Of a DNA stretch of 64,000 bases, positions 54,139 to 62,545 are shown one piece after another; position 1 is the stretch's first letter; each line of letters begins with the position of its first letter. The notes under the pieces were generated by a model. The model saw only the letters and a program-made list of their open reading frames with translations, did no database searches and was not told the DNA's origin. The translations under genes and the position numbers were made by a program. The stretch spans positions 2,958,501 to 3,022,500 of the forward strand of contig NZ_JAAQRC020000001.1 in assembly GCF_019216885.1 (NCBI RefSeq), read 5' to 3'. The stretch is from Methylobacterium sp. SyP6R. Its GTDB lineage: Bacteria; Pseudomonadota; Alphaproteobacteria; Rhizobiales; Beijerinckiaceae.

Positions 54139-55044
54139 ATGCGTCCAATCCGCGCCGCGTTGATCCTGTCTGCGGCCCTGTCCGCCTGTGCCGTCCTATC
54201 CGGACCGGGTCTCGCGCAGCAGCCCCAGGGTGGCGCGCAGGCGCCGGCGGGCGGGCGCACCGCCACCCCGGCCTCGTCGCCGATCACGGTCTGGGATGCC
54301 CGCATCGCGGCCGGCGATCTCGTCGTCTCCGGCAGCGTCGGCAAGGCCGGCGTGGTCGTCACCCTCGATGACGACATCCCGGTCACCTCCGACAAGCGTG
54401 GGCGCTTCACCCTGAAGGTGCCCTACGTGCCGCAGAACTGCGTCGCGACGCTCAAGGCCGGCGAGGCCTCGCGCGAGATCGCGATCGCGAATTGCGGTGC
54501 CACCGGCGCCCCGGGCGCGAAGGGCGAGCCGGGCCCGACCGGGCCGCAGGGCATGGCCGGCCTCGCCGGGCCGCCGGGCCCGAAGGGCGAGGCCGGACCC
54601 AAGGGTGATGCAGGGCCCAAGGGTGACGCAGGGCCCAAGGGTGAGCCCGGCCCGAAGGGCGAGGCTGGTCCCAAGGGCGAGGCTGGTCCCAAGGGTGAGG
54701 CTGGTCCCAAGGGTGAGGCTGGTCCCAAGGGTGAACCCGGCCCGAAGGGCGAGGCAGGGCCTAAGGGTGAGCCCGGCCCGAAGGGCGAGGCGGGTCCGGC
54801 CGGGCCGGTCGGCTCGGCGGGCGCGACCGCCACGGCGAGCGGTGCGCTGCCGTTCCGGATGCTGCGCACCGACGGCTGCTCCAAGCCGCATTGCGAACTG
54901 GTCTGCGACGCGGGCGAGACCTTCGTGTCGGCCTATTGCCTGCGCGGCGGCACCGCGAACTTCACCCGCCGCGAGAGCGGCGAGGCGGTGGCGCTCTGCC
55001 CGCCCGACAGCTCGGGCATGGTCGGGTTCTGTGCCAAGCTGTGA
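54139..55044 (+). CDS. Secreted collagen-like protein with Gly-X-Y repeats
   Basis: The 301-residue precursor has a signal peptide ([12 protein letters not shown]). A beta-rich N-terminal domain (about 40-120) is followed by about 35 uninterrupted Gly-X-Y triplets (about 122-228), mainly Gly-Pro-Lys and Gly-Glu-Ala. A C-terminal Cys-rich domain of about 70 residues ends it. Such repeats form a triple helix in trimers without hydroxyproline. The repeat DNA consists of near-identical 18-base units. A lipobox is not clear. It is probably a surface or secreted stalk. Confidence 0.82.
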   Translation: MRPIRAALILSAALSACAVLSGPGLAQQPQGGAQAPAGGRTATPASSPITVWDARIAAGDLVVSGSVGKAGVVVTLDDDIPVTSDKRGRFTLKVPYVPQNCVATLKAGEASREIAIANCGATGAPGAKGEPGPTGPQGMAGLAGPPGPKGEAGPKGDAGPKGDAGPKGEPGPKGEAGPKGEAGPKGEAGPKGEAGPKGEPGPKGEAGPKGEPGPKGEAGPAGPVGSAGATATASGALPFRMLRTDGCSKPHCELVCDAGETFVSAYCLRGGTANFTRRESGEAVALCPPDSSGMVGFCAKL

Positions 55045-55431
55045 GGCTGTATCAGGCCGCTGAAGAAGAGGCTTGTTGCTCTGCGGCCTGGCTCGGCGTC
55101 GTTTGGTCTGGCGGGGTGTGCCGATCCCCGGCGTCGCGGCGGCCGGTCGTGCCGGGCCGGCCCGCTGCGCTGGGGCAGGGCTCAGCGGCAGGCAGCAAGA
55201 GGGAGGTGCCGTCGCTTCGTCACGGGTCCGCTCACGCGGCCAGGAATTTCGACGCAGGCTCGTCGGCTGCATCGCAGTCTTCACCAAAAGGTTCCCGGCA
55301 ATATTTGCTGCGGCCGCGCTTGCCCCGGCCGATGTCCATCATACTCTCAGAGAGTAGGCGGGACGAGGCGCCGCGAGCGGCCGACATCCCCTCGGGATCC
55401 TCTCCCGCGACCGCTCGATCGGAGGATGAAC
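55045..55431. other. Intergenic stretch without a recognised gene
   Basis: This 387-base region contains no convincing gene on either strand. The open frames seen there have unnatural composition. A CTCTCAGAGAG palindrome (about 55345-55355) is present, and GGAGG at its end is the ribosome binding site of the next gene. Confidence 0.4.
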
Positions 55432-55767
55432 ATGGCCAAGGCCGACAGGCACAACATGGGTCCCGGGGCGCAGGGCAAGGGCTCCGGCACCGGCGCGATG
55501 ACCGAGCTGCCCGAGGGCATCCTCGAGGAGAACATGGTGCTGAGCAACCGCGACAAGGCCCAGCACGGCTCGGCGCGGGGCCTCGACGGCAAGTTCGTGC
55601 AGACCGAGCAGTACCACGACCACGCCGCCAACCGACGCAACTTCGACCAGACGCTGGGTGACCGGGCCGACCCGGGCAGCGGTGGCCAGAATACCAGCGG
55701 CCTGGAAGCCCCGATGACCACGGTGTCGGGTGACGACAGTGCGCTGGCGCGCCGGCAGCAGAAATAG
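55432..55767 (+). CDS. Small hydrophilic hypothetical protein
   Basis: The 111-residue protein is polar, rich in Gly, Asp, Gln and Asn, and has no hydrophobic core (Asn-Met-Gly-Pro-Gly-Ala-Gln-Gly-Lys-Gly-Ser-Gly). It looks largely disordered, like stress-related hydrophilic proteins. GGAGG lies six bases before the ATG at 55432; the in-frame ATG at 55426 would touch this site. I do not recognise the family. Confidence 0.6.
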   Translation: MAKADRHNMGPGAQGKGSGTGAMTELPEGILEENMVLSNRDKAQHGSARGLDGKFVQTEQYHDHAANRRNFDQTLGDRADPGSGGQNTSGLEAPMTTVSGDDSALARRQQK

Positions 55768-55924
55768 GCGTAGGCGTCGCTCGGCGGGGGCATTCGACCC
55801 GTTCGGATGCGGGGTCTCATCGCTGATTATCGTCGGCGAGAGTCGTGGCTCGTACGGACCTTGTCGAAAGCTCGGTTGACTCGTTCATGCCAGTTGTCTG
55901 GCACAGGCATCGACACTTTCCATG

Positions 55925-56064
55925 GTCATCCCGGGGCTCGACGACGTCGAGAGCCCGGGATTCATAGCCGCCGACGTTCCAGGACCAGGCTACCGGCGTT
56001 CCGCTTCGCTCGGTATCGTCAGCGTTTATGGATCCGGGGTTCCGCTTCGCGGCCCCAGGATGAC
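55925..56064. repeat. Long palindromic repeat, family B, copy 3
   Basis: The ends are GTCATCCCGGGGC and GCCCCAGGATGAC, with inner arms GAGCCCGGGATTCATA and TATGGATCCGGGGTTC. It fills much of the 352-base gap between the hydrophilic protein and flaF, which converge. The rest of the gap shows nothing. Confidence 0.83.
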
Positions 56065-56119
56065 GTGGAGAGTCGGAGGTTTATCGGAAACCCGTCCTCG
56101 CCGATCGCCTGGACAGCAA

Positions 56120-56485
56120 TCAGGGATTTCCCCGCAGGCCGTTCGCTAACTCGCGGTTGATCCGGATCAGCGCGGTCAGCTTGTCGGCGGTGGGCTCGAT
56201 CATCGCGTCGAGGGTGCGGGTGAAGACGAAGGCGCCGAGGCGGGCCATCGAGGTCTTCAGCTCCTCGGGCAGCGGCGCGTCCGGCTCGGTCGCGGCGGAG
56301 GAGAGCAGCGTCCAGACCTTGCGGTTGAAGCCCAGCGCCTCGTTGAGGGTCGTCTGCTGGACGTCCCAATTGTCCTGGATCGCCTGCAGGCGGGCGGCTG
56401 CCTTGATCAGCACCGCGGCCTCGGCCTCGCGGGGGGTCAGCGCCACCTGGGCCGTTCTCGCGTAGGCGTTCGCCGCGTAGCTCAT
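56120..56485 (-). CDS. flaF: Flagellar biosynthesis regulator FlaF
   Basis: The 121-residue protein is helical throughout and matches FlaF. Shared features include Tyr-Ala-Arg-Thr-Ala, Arg-Glu-Ala-Glu-Ala-Ala-Val-Leu-Ile-Lys-Ala-Ala-Ala-Arg-Leu, Leu-Asn-Glu-Ala-Leu-Gly-Phe-Asn-Arg-Lys-Val-Trp, and Ile-Arg-Ile-Asn-Arg-Glu-Leu. FlaF is needed for flagellin secretion and filament assembly in alphaproteobacteria and acts with FlbT. The ATG at 56485 gives the family length. No flagellin or flbT gene is in the window. Confidence 0.85.
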   Translation of the reverse strand: MSYAANAYARTAQVALTPREAEAAVLIKAAARLQAIQDNWDVQQTTLNEALGFNRKVWTLLSSAATEPDAPLPEELKTSMARLGAFVFTRTLDAMIEPTADKLTALIRINRELANGLRGNP

Positions 56486-56650
56486 CGTCTGCCTCTCCGG
56501 CTGGCCTCTGAAGCGGCCACGGGGGCAGGTCTGCCATCGATTTGTTAAGCTAGGGTTGTGAAAGAAGACCGACGTTGCGGCAACAGGCTTGGCGACGGGC
56601 CGGTGATTCGCCCTCAAACCGCTACGATGTCGGCGCAAGGACCGGCCGCT

Positions 56651-56905
56651 ATGCTGAATTTCCTCCTCGGCGCCGTCGCGGGCGCATTGATGGCCGCCGT
56701 TGCGACGGTCGCGGCCCTGCGCAATCCCGAAGCCCAGGTGAGGATGGGGATCGTGCAGCCCGTCCCGGCGACGATCCAGACGCGCCGCCCCGATCCGGTC
56801 TGTCCCCCGCCGCCGGTGCAGACCCATGTCCAGGCGGGAAGCCCGCAGGTCGGCCATCCGGACATGCTGTTTGCCCGGCGTCGGTTCTGGTCGGTGGCGC
56901 CGTAG
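56651..56905 (+). CDS. Small membrane-anchored hypothetical protein
   Basis: The 84-residue protein starts with a hydrophobic helix (residues 2-24) and continues with a Pro-rich, Cys-containing soluble part (Asp-Pro-Val-Cys-Pro-Pro-Pro-Pro-Val). AAGGA precedes the ATG. It diverges from flaF across 165 bases. No family is recognised. Confidence 0.5.
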   Translation: MLNFLLGAVAGALMAAVATVAALRNPEAQVRMGIVQPVPATIQTRRPDPVCPPPPVQTHVQAGSPQVGHPDMLFARRRFWSVAP

Positions 56906-56925
56906 GGTTCGGCGCCGCGCGAGCC

Positions 56926-57069
56926 TCAGACGCTGCTGAGCAGCAGCATCACCACGGTCGTCGCCGCGGTCGAGCCGAGGAAGCCGCAGAGCGCCGCGGT
57001 GAACGAATGCGCCCCGGCGGTCGGAGCGGAGAGGCGGGACTCGGAGGGGGTCTGGCTGGCGCTGGTCAT
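56926..57069 (-). CDS. Short membrane protein of 47 residues
   Basis: The reading frame has an ATG at 57069 and a stop at 56926. Its product begins polar (Ser-Ala-Ser-Gln-Thr-Pro-Ser-Glu-Ser-Arg) and ends with a hydrophobic segment of about 25 residues (Ala-Ala-Leu-Cys-Gly-Phe-Leu-Gly to Val-Met-Leu-Leu-Leu). This is the layout of small single-pass membrane proteins. It is compact and fits the gap exactly. It is too short to be sure. Confidence 0.45.
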   Translation of the reverse strand: MTSASQTPSESRLSAPTAGAHSFTAALCGFLGSTAATTVVMLLLSSV

Positions 57070-57166
57070 GGCGGATGATCCGATCCGGCGCGCCTCAAGT
57101 CGCGGCAGCGCCCGGTGAGAGTGATGGGTTAATCGTGCGTGGAATGGTGTGCGTTACGGCACGCGC

Positions 57167-57487
57167 TCAATCGCAGCGGAAGAACCGCTTCTCCTGGCGC
57201 ACCGAGCGGATGGCGCTCTTGAGGTCGACGGAGGCGACGCCGAGGCCGCAATCGTCGAGGCGGTCGCGGGCATCCTCGTAGCGGTCCTCCGCATCGCCGA
57301 GATTGTCGCAGACCCGGTCGCGGTCGCCGATCCGGGCATCCTGGCGCGCCTGGAACCTCAGGGCGCCGGCCTCGTCGATCTTGCGCTGGGCCGCGATGCA
57401 GGCCGGCTGGGCCAGGGCCGGGCCGGCGACGAGCAGGAGGGCGGCGGCGAGCGGCCAGCCGAGCGGGAGACGACGCGGTGTGGTCAT
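57167..57487 (-). CDS. Small secreted hypothetical protein
   Basis: The ATG at 57487 gives 106 residues with a signal peptide (Ala-Ala-Ala-Leu-Leu-Leu-Val-Ala-Gly-Pro-Ala-Leu-Ala). The mature part is helical and charged with Cys residues (Pro-Ala-Cys-Ile, Arg-Val-Cys-Asp, Asp-Asp-Cys-Gly, Phe-Arg-Cys-Asp) that could form two disulfides. No domain is recognised. It is on the same strand as the metallophosphoesterase further on. Confidence 0.6.
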   Translation of the reverse strand: MTTPRRLPLGWPLAAALLLVAGPALAQPACIAAQRKIDEAGALRFQARQDARIGDRDRVCDNLGDAEDRYEDARDRLDDCGLGVASVDLKSAIRSVRQEKRFFRCD

Positions 57488-57662
57488 CGCTGAACTCACG
57501 AACAGATTCGGGATTTGCAGCTGCGGCAATCGGCCCCATGAGTGAGGCGTGATGCCAAGCTTGCTTATTGTGACCGAGGAACGTCGAGGGCGCCCGCGGG
57601 GTTCCGCGCAAAACTGCTCAGATGGATGGCAGGGTGTCTGCCCGAGGTGAGCGCGGCGGGCT

Positions 57663-58175
57663 TCAGGTCGTCGGCCGCTTGCGCCGCGTCGTGCGGATCG
57701 TTTCCAGCGTCACCGGCCGGAAATCCCAGGCATCGACGCCGACATCGTATTGACGGGCAGCCGGCTTGAGCTTGCCGTGGGAATGCCCATGCAGGTCGAG
57801 GACGCCGCGTCCCATCCGGTTCCAGGTTCGGAAGGCGTAGTGGCACAGGACGAGGTGCTGTCCGTCGACGTCGATCTCGGCGTAATGCGCGATGCTGAGC
57901 CAGCCCCGCGCGGCGAGCGTCGCCGGCCCGTCGTTGTTGCCGACGATCAGGTGCTTCTGCCCGTTGAGCGCCGAGAGCAGGGCCTGGACCCGCTCCGGCG
58001 GCGGTCCCAACGCGAAATCGCCGAGATGCCAGACCGTGTCGTCCGGCTCCACCACGGCATTCCAGTTCTCGATCAAGGCCGCGTCGTGGGTGGCGAGATC
58101 GGGAAAAGGCCGGCGGTCGATGCGCAGCACCCGCGGGTCGCCGAAATGGGTGTCGCTGGTGAAGTAGGTGGTCAT
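57663..58175 (-). CDS. Metallophosphoesterase-family protein
   Basis: The 170-residue protein has the whole metal-binding set: Ser-Asp-Thr-His-Phe-Gly at the start, Leu-Gly-Asp-Phe, Val-Gly-Asn-Asn-Asp, Cys-His-Tyr, and Leu-His-Gly-His-Ser-His-Gly. The Tyr-Asp-Val-Gly-Val-Asp-Ala-Trp ending is common in short cytoplasmic phosphodiesterases. It would cleave a phosphate ester or cyclic nucleotide; substrate unknown. It lies after the tonB operon hairpin and is probably a separate transcript. Confidence 0.85.
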   Translation of the reverse strand: MTTYFTSDTHFGDPRVLRIDRRPFPDLATHDAALIENWNAVVEPDDTVWHLGDFALGPPPERVQALLSALNGQKHLIVGNNDGPATLAARGWLSIAHYAEIDVDGQHLVLCHYAFRTWNRMGRGVLDLHGHSHGKLKPAARQYDVGVDAWDFRPVTLETIRTTRRKRPTT

Positions 58176-58182
58176 GCGGCAT

Positions 58183-58223
58183 CCGATCGGTCGCCCGGCG
58201 TCATAAGCCGGGCTGCCGATCGG
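58183..58223 (-). terminator. Hairpin after tonB
   Basis: Arms CCGATCGG-TCG-CCCGGC and GCCGGG-CTG-CCGATCGG pair around a seven-base loop, with a small internal mismatch. It lies between the tonB stop and the metallophosphoesterase start and likely ends the exb-tonB operon. Confidence 0.6.
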
Positions 58224-58260
58224 AAATCCCGCCGGCCGGCGGGGTTCCGCCGGCCTGTGC

Positions 58261-59253
58261 TCAGTTGAACCGCACCGGCAGGGTGAAGCTCTGCTGCGCG
58301 CCGGTGAATTCCGGCGGGGCGGGCGGTACGCTGCCCGAGGCCGCCGCCACGGCCGCGGCGTCGATGCTGCCGTTGCCGCTGCTGCCGGCGAGCGAGGCGC
58401 CGATGACCCGGCCGGACCGCGAGACGGTGAAGCGGACCGTCGCGGTGCCGCTCGCCCCGACGCTGCGGACCCGCCCCTGGATCGCCCCGCGCACCATCGC
58501 CCCCCAGGCCCGGGCCGCGTTGGCGCTGGCGGCGGCCGAGGCGCCGCCCTGATTCATCTGCGAGGCGGCGGCCGCGCTGCGGCGCAGGCGGGCGGCCTCC
58601 AGCCGGCGCTCGGCCGCCTTCTCGGCCTCGCGCCGGATCTCCGCCTCGCGCTTCACGTCGCGCACGGGCTTTTGCGGCGGCTTCTTCGCCTCGACCGGTT
58701 TCGGCTTCTCCACCGGCTTGGGCTTGGCGACCGGCTTCGGCACGGGTTTCGGAACCGGCTTCGGCGCCTCGACGGGCTTGGCCACCACTGCGGCGGGGGC
58801 CTCCGGACTGGTCGAGGTGACGACCTGCTCCTCGGGCTCCTGCACCGCCTGCACGGCCTCGGGCGGCTTCTCCATCGGCACCGCCTCGGCCGGGACCTGC
58901 TCGACCGGGGTCTCCTGCGGCGCCTCCTCCGCCTTCGTCTCGGGCGGCGGCGTCTCCATCGGCACCGTGTCGGACGGGGGCTCGGCCGTCGGCACGGTCT
59001 TCGGCTCGGTCGTGTCGGTGGGAGTCGGCGCGGTGTCGACGTCCTGCGCCTGGTTCGGCACGTCGACCGCCGCCATGTCCGGCGCGAGATCGATGGTGAT
59101 CTCGTTCTCGCCGGGCGGGGCCGGGGGGCCGCGCCAGTAGGTCAGGGCGAAGAGGCCGCCCGCATGCAGGGCGAGCGCCACCAGGAAGGCGAGGCCGAGG
59201 CCCGCCCCCGGCTCGCGCGGCTCCGGCGCGTCGGTCGTCACGGTGTGGTTCAT
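58261..59253 (-). CDS. tonB: TonB-family energy transducer
   Basis: The 330-residue protein has a membrane anchor at about residues 19-40 and a long Pro/Glu/Lys-rich linker (about 45-200). An Arg-rich helical stretch follows, and then a C-terminal TonB-like domain of about 85 residues (Val-Arg-Ser-Val-Gly-Ala-Ser-Gly-Thr-Ala-Thr-Val-Arg-Phe-Thr-Val). TonB carries energy from ExbB/ExbD to outer-membrane receptors. It starts four bases after exbD. Confidence 0.85.
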   Translation of the reverse strand: MNHTVTTDAPEPREPGAGLGLAFLVALALHAGGLFALTYWRGPPAPPGENEITIDLAPDMAAVDVPNQAQDVDTAPTPTDTTEPKTVPTAEPPSDTVPMETPPPETKAEEAPQETPVEQVPAEAVPMEKPPEAVQAVQEPEEQVVTSTSPEAPAAVVAKPVEAPKPVPKPVPKPVAKPKPVEKPKPVEAKKPPQKPVRDVKREAEIRREAEKAAERRLEAARLRRSAAAASQMNQGGASAAASANAARAWGAMVRGAIQGRVRSVGASGTATVRFTVSRSGRVIGASLAGSSGNGSIDAAAVAAASGSVPPAPPEFTGAQQSFTLPVRFN

Positions 59254-59257
59254 CGGT

Positions 59258-59743
59258 CTACTGCGGAGACGCCGGCGCGGGGGCGGCCGGAGCGGGCGTC
59301 GCCGCCCCGCCCGAAGGGGCGTTGGCGATCAGCGAGACCTTGGCGAAGCCGGCCTGGCCGACGAGGCCCATCACCTCCATGACACGCCCGTAGGGCACGT
59401 CCTTGTCGCCGCGCACCAGCACGGTCTGGCCCGGATCCTCGGCGGCGAGCGCCTTCAGGCGAGCGAGCGCGGTGTCGGCCGGAAGCGGCTCCTTGGCGAG
59501 GAAGGCCTGGCCGTCCTTGTCGATCGAGACCACCACCGGCTTCTTCGATTCGGAACTCTTGGCGGCGGCGGTCTTCGGCAGCTGCACCGGCACGCCGACG
59601 GTCATCAGCGGGGCCGCGACCATGAAGATGATCAGCAGCACCAGCATCACGTCGACCATCGGGGTGACGTTGATCTCGGACATCGGCGCGGCGTCGAAGC
59701 CATCCTCGTCGCCGGCGCCGGCCTGCACCGGTCCCATACCCAT
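59258..59743 (-). CDS. exbD: ExbD-family energy-transduction subunit
   Basis: The 161-residue protein has one membrane helix (about 30-50) with the proton-carrying aspartate in Thr-Pro-Met-Val-Asp-Val-Met-Leu-Val. A periplasmic domain follows with Val-Arg-Gly-Asp-Lys-Asp-Val-Pro-Tyr-Gly-Arg-Val. A Pro/Ala-rich tail of about 20 residues is added. It couples the proton gradient to TonB with ExbB. It lies between exbB and tonB in one operon. Confidence 0.9.
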   Translation of the reverse strand: MGMGPVQAGAGDEDGFDAAPMSEINVTPMVDVMLVLLIIFMVAAPLMTVGVPVQLPKTAAAKSSESKKPVVVSIDKDGQAFLAKEPLPADTALARLKALAAEDPGQTVLVRGDKDVPYGRVMEVMGLVGQAGFAKVSLIANAPSGGAATPAPAAPAPASPQ

Positions 59744-59808
59744 CTGGCGGGCCTCCGGCCGCCTGCCTCGATCACGGCAGGGGCTGTACGCGTTGAAGGG
59801 AAGAAGGG

Positions 59809-60492
<684 letters not shown>

Positions 60493-60532
60493 CTCGGCGG
60501 TCTCCGGAAAGAATGGGATGAGGAGGGGACGG

Positions 60533-61078
60533 TCAGCGCACGAACGGCGCGGCACCCTTGGCGGAGGAGGGCTCGATGCGCTCCAGGCAGGAATCGCGGG
60601 TCAGGTCGTACCCCGACGCGTCCTTGCCGTCGCAGGCCGCCACGTCGTTGAGCAGCACCCGGCCGACCTGGGAGCAGGGGGTGGGGGAGATCTCGAACTG
60701 GCGCAGCGTCGTCTTGCGCGCCGGCAGGGGCCCGAGCTCGACCATACTGCGCTTCTGCACGATGCCGTCCGGGTCGAAGGCGTAGAGATCGAGGCGCAGC
60801 GACTTGATCGGGCCGCCCTTGCCGTTCTCGACCACCAGCACCGCCTTGCAGGCCTCCCCGGCGGTCTCGAGCTTGTTCAGCTCCACCCGCAGCGGCGGGG
60901 CGGCGGGCTGGCTCACGGCGGCTTGGGTGACGGTCGCGGGCGTCTCGGGCGCCGGTGCCTGGGTGCCTTGCGCCTCGACCGGTGCCGCCAGGGCGATCGC
61001 CATCGGCGACAGGGCGAGGCCGAGGGCCAAAGCGCGGCCGATGCGGGCCCGGGACCGGGGCAACCCTTGCGTGAGCAC
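60533..61078 (-). CDS. Secreted protein at the head of the exb-tonB operon
   Basis: The 181-residue precursor starts at a GTG and has a signal peptide (Leu-Ala-Leu-Gly-Leu-Ala-Leu-Ser-Pro). A Pro/Ala-rich segment and a beta-rich periplasmic domain with conserved Cys (Glu-Ala-Cys-Lys, Thr-Pro-Cys-Ser, Ala-Cys-Asp-Gly, Asp-Ser-Cys-Leu) follow. Similar proteins accompany exbB in alphaproteobacteria and are usually called Tat-pathway or hypothetical proteins. It has no twin arginine here. Its role is unknown, but the operon position suggests a part in TonB-dependent uptake. Confidence 0.7.
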   Translation of the reverse strand: MLTQGLPRSRARIGRALALGLALSPMAIALAAPVEAQGTQAPAPETPATVTQAAVSQPAAPPLRVELNKLETAGEACKAVLVVENGKGGPIKSLRLDLYAFDPDGIVQKRSMVELGPLPARKTTLRQFEISPTPCSQVGRVLLNDVAACDGKDASGYDLTRDSCLERIEPSSAKGAAPFVR

Positions 61079-61378
61079 GTCGTGCGACTCCTCTGGGACG
61101 GCGAAAAGCCAACGGCCATCGGCACGCGGGCCGGCCGCCCAGGGGAGCGTCGGCGCGACGCCGTCCCGGCTCTCGCTCCTGTTCGTCGGACAAGGCCGGC
61201 ATCCCCGAAAGACGATCCCGGGCCGCCGGCAGCACCGAACTAGCGAGGGGACCGGGCGGGATCAAGGCCGCCGGCGAAACTCAGAGGAATTCCAATCTGT
61301 TACACGATCCATCGCGGGAACGGCCGGGCGAGACAGGCAAGTCGTCTTGCCGGATTGTCCCGCCCGCTCGACCAAGAT
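61079..61378 (-). promoter_or_regulatory. Upstream region of the exb-tonB operon
   Basis: This 300-base gap holds no gene. An imperfect dyad (CAGAGGAATTCCAATCTG, 61282-61299) could be an operator. It does not clearly match Irr or Fur sites as I know them. A GC-rich hairpin near 61330-61365 may terminate the upstream gene. Confidence 0.35.
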
Positions 61379-61825
61379 CTACTTCGCCTTCGTCTCCGGC
61401 ATCTTCCCGGGGGACGTCTCGGGTGCCTTGGGTGTACGGGCCTTCTCGACGGCCTCGGCCTTCTCCTCGTCGGTGTCGCCGCTCTGGTCGATCGCCTTTT
61501 CGGGATTGGCCGCCAGGCCGCGCAGGACCGCCAGAACCTGGGCGCAGACCTGCGGGTGCCTGTAGGCGTCCAGCACCACGGCGGCGTCGCGCAGGGTGCG
61601 CAGGTCGCGCACGGTCTGCTCGTTGGCCGAGCGCTGCAATTCGGGCGACTTGGCGATCACGTCCTCGAGGCGCAGGCCGACGATGTCGCAGGTCGCGCTC
61701 GGGGCGGGGGGCGCCACTGGCGCCGTTTGTACGGGCGTCTGCTGTGCGTCCTTGGCTCCGGCCGTGAGGGCGTGGCCGGCGAGCACGAGGGCCAGGAGGC
61801 CGGAGAGGACGAAGGGCGGGCGCAT
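61379..61825 (-). CDS. Secreted hypothetical protein
   Basis: The ATG at 61825 gives 148 residues with a signal peptide (Phe-Val-Leu-Ser-Gly-Leu-Leu-Ala-Leu-Val-Leu). The middle is helical with Cys (Ala-Thr-Cys-Asp-Ile-Val-Gly-Leu-Arg-Leu-Glu-Asp-Val, His-Pro-Gln-Val-Cys). The tail of about 40 residues is Glu/Lys/Pro-rich. The in-frame ATG at 61843 is also possible. No domain is recognised. Confidence 0.6.
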   Translation of the reverse strand: MRPPFVLSGLLALVLAGHALTAGAKDAQQTPVQTAPVAPPAPSATCDIVGLRLEDVIAKSPELQRSANEQTVRDLRTLRDAAVVLDAYRHPQVCAQVLAVLRGLAANPEKAIDQSGDTDEEKAEAVEKARTPKAPETSPGKMPETKAK

Positions 61826-61872
61826 CGGCTTACGGGGCTCCATCTGGGGCAGGGGGTTCCAGGTCCGGGATT

Positions 61873-62277
61873 TCAGTGTCCGAGGATACGGTTGGCGAGC
61901 GCCACGATCTGGCTCGGGCGGTAGGGCTTGGGGACGAAGACCGAGCCGGTCACCGCCTCGCCGTCGCCGAGCGTGTGGCGGCCGCCCGAGGTGTAGACCA
62001 CCGGCAGGCGCGGGCAGTGGCGCCGCGCGTCCCGGGCCAGCGCCATCCCGTTGGTGTTGCGGGCCAGATCGATGTCGGTGAACAGCATGTCGACCCGCTC
62101 GGCCATCAGGATGCGGCCGGCCTCGACCGCGTCGGCGGCGGTGAGCACGCGGTAGCCCTCGTCCGCCAGGGCCTCGGCGGCGATCTCGCAGACCATCGCC
62201 TCGTCCTCGACCACCAGCACCGTCTCGCAGGGGAGGGCAGCGGGCGGCACCATCGCCGCAAAGGCAGACTGGATCAT
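61873..62277 (-). CDS. Single-domain response regulator
   Basis: The 134-residue protein is just a receiver domain. The acidic pair is Glu24-Asp25, the phosphorylated aspartate Asp68 (Leu-Phe-Thr-Asp-Ile-Asp), the threonine Thr96 and the lysine Lys117 (Pro-Lys-Pro-Tyr). The Tyr-Thr-Ser-Gly and Pro-Lys-Pro-Tyr wording is typical of CheY-like/FixJ-like receivers in this group. No histidine kinase is adjacent, so its partner is unknown. Confidence 0.85.
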   Translation of the reverse strand: MIQSAFAAMVPPAALPCETVLVVEDEAMVCEIAAEALADEGYRVLTAADAVEAGRILMAERVDMLFTDIDLARNTNGMALARDARRHCPRLPVVYTSGGRHTLGDGEAVTGSVFVPKPYRPSQIVALANRILGH

Positions 62278-62545
62278 GACGCAACTGGCTCCAGGACGAT
62301 GGGGGCCGCCTTTTCTGCCCTGAGGCGTTCCGGCGACGGTTCGAGGGAAGAACCACCGGAACCTGGGCAGTGTTCAGGCCCGATCCCTCGAATTGACGCG
62401 GTTTGGTGAGCGAAGCCTTAACCCTGCGGGACGGGCGGTTAACCCGGGCGGGAACCGCGCCCGCCCTTGCGCGGACGGGCCCCGTGTGAGAGGCCCGGCC
62501 CAAAGATTCCAGGTTCACCGGGATCAGAGGTTCACAGGAAGAGCG

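Noticed and set aside
54590..54800. CRISPR-like direct repeats
   Set aside because: The periodic DNA encodes the Gly-X-Y repeats of a collagen-like protein; there are no spacers.
55045..55431. Degraded transposase or insertion sequence
   Set aside because: No frame shows a DDE or other transposase motif, and no terminal inverted repeats or target duplications were found.
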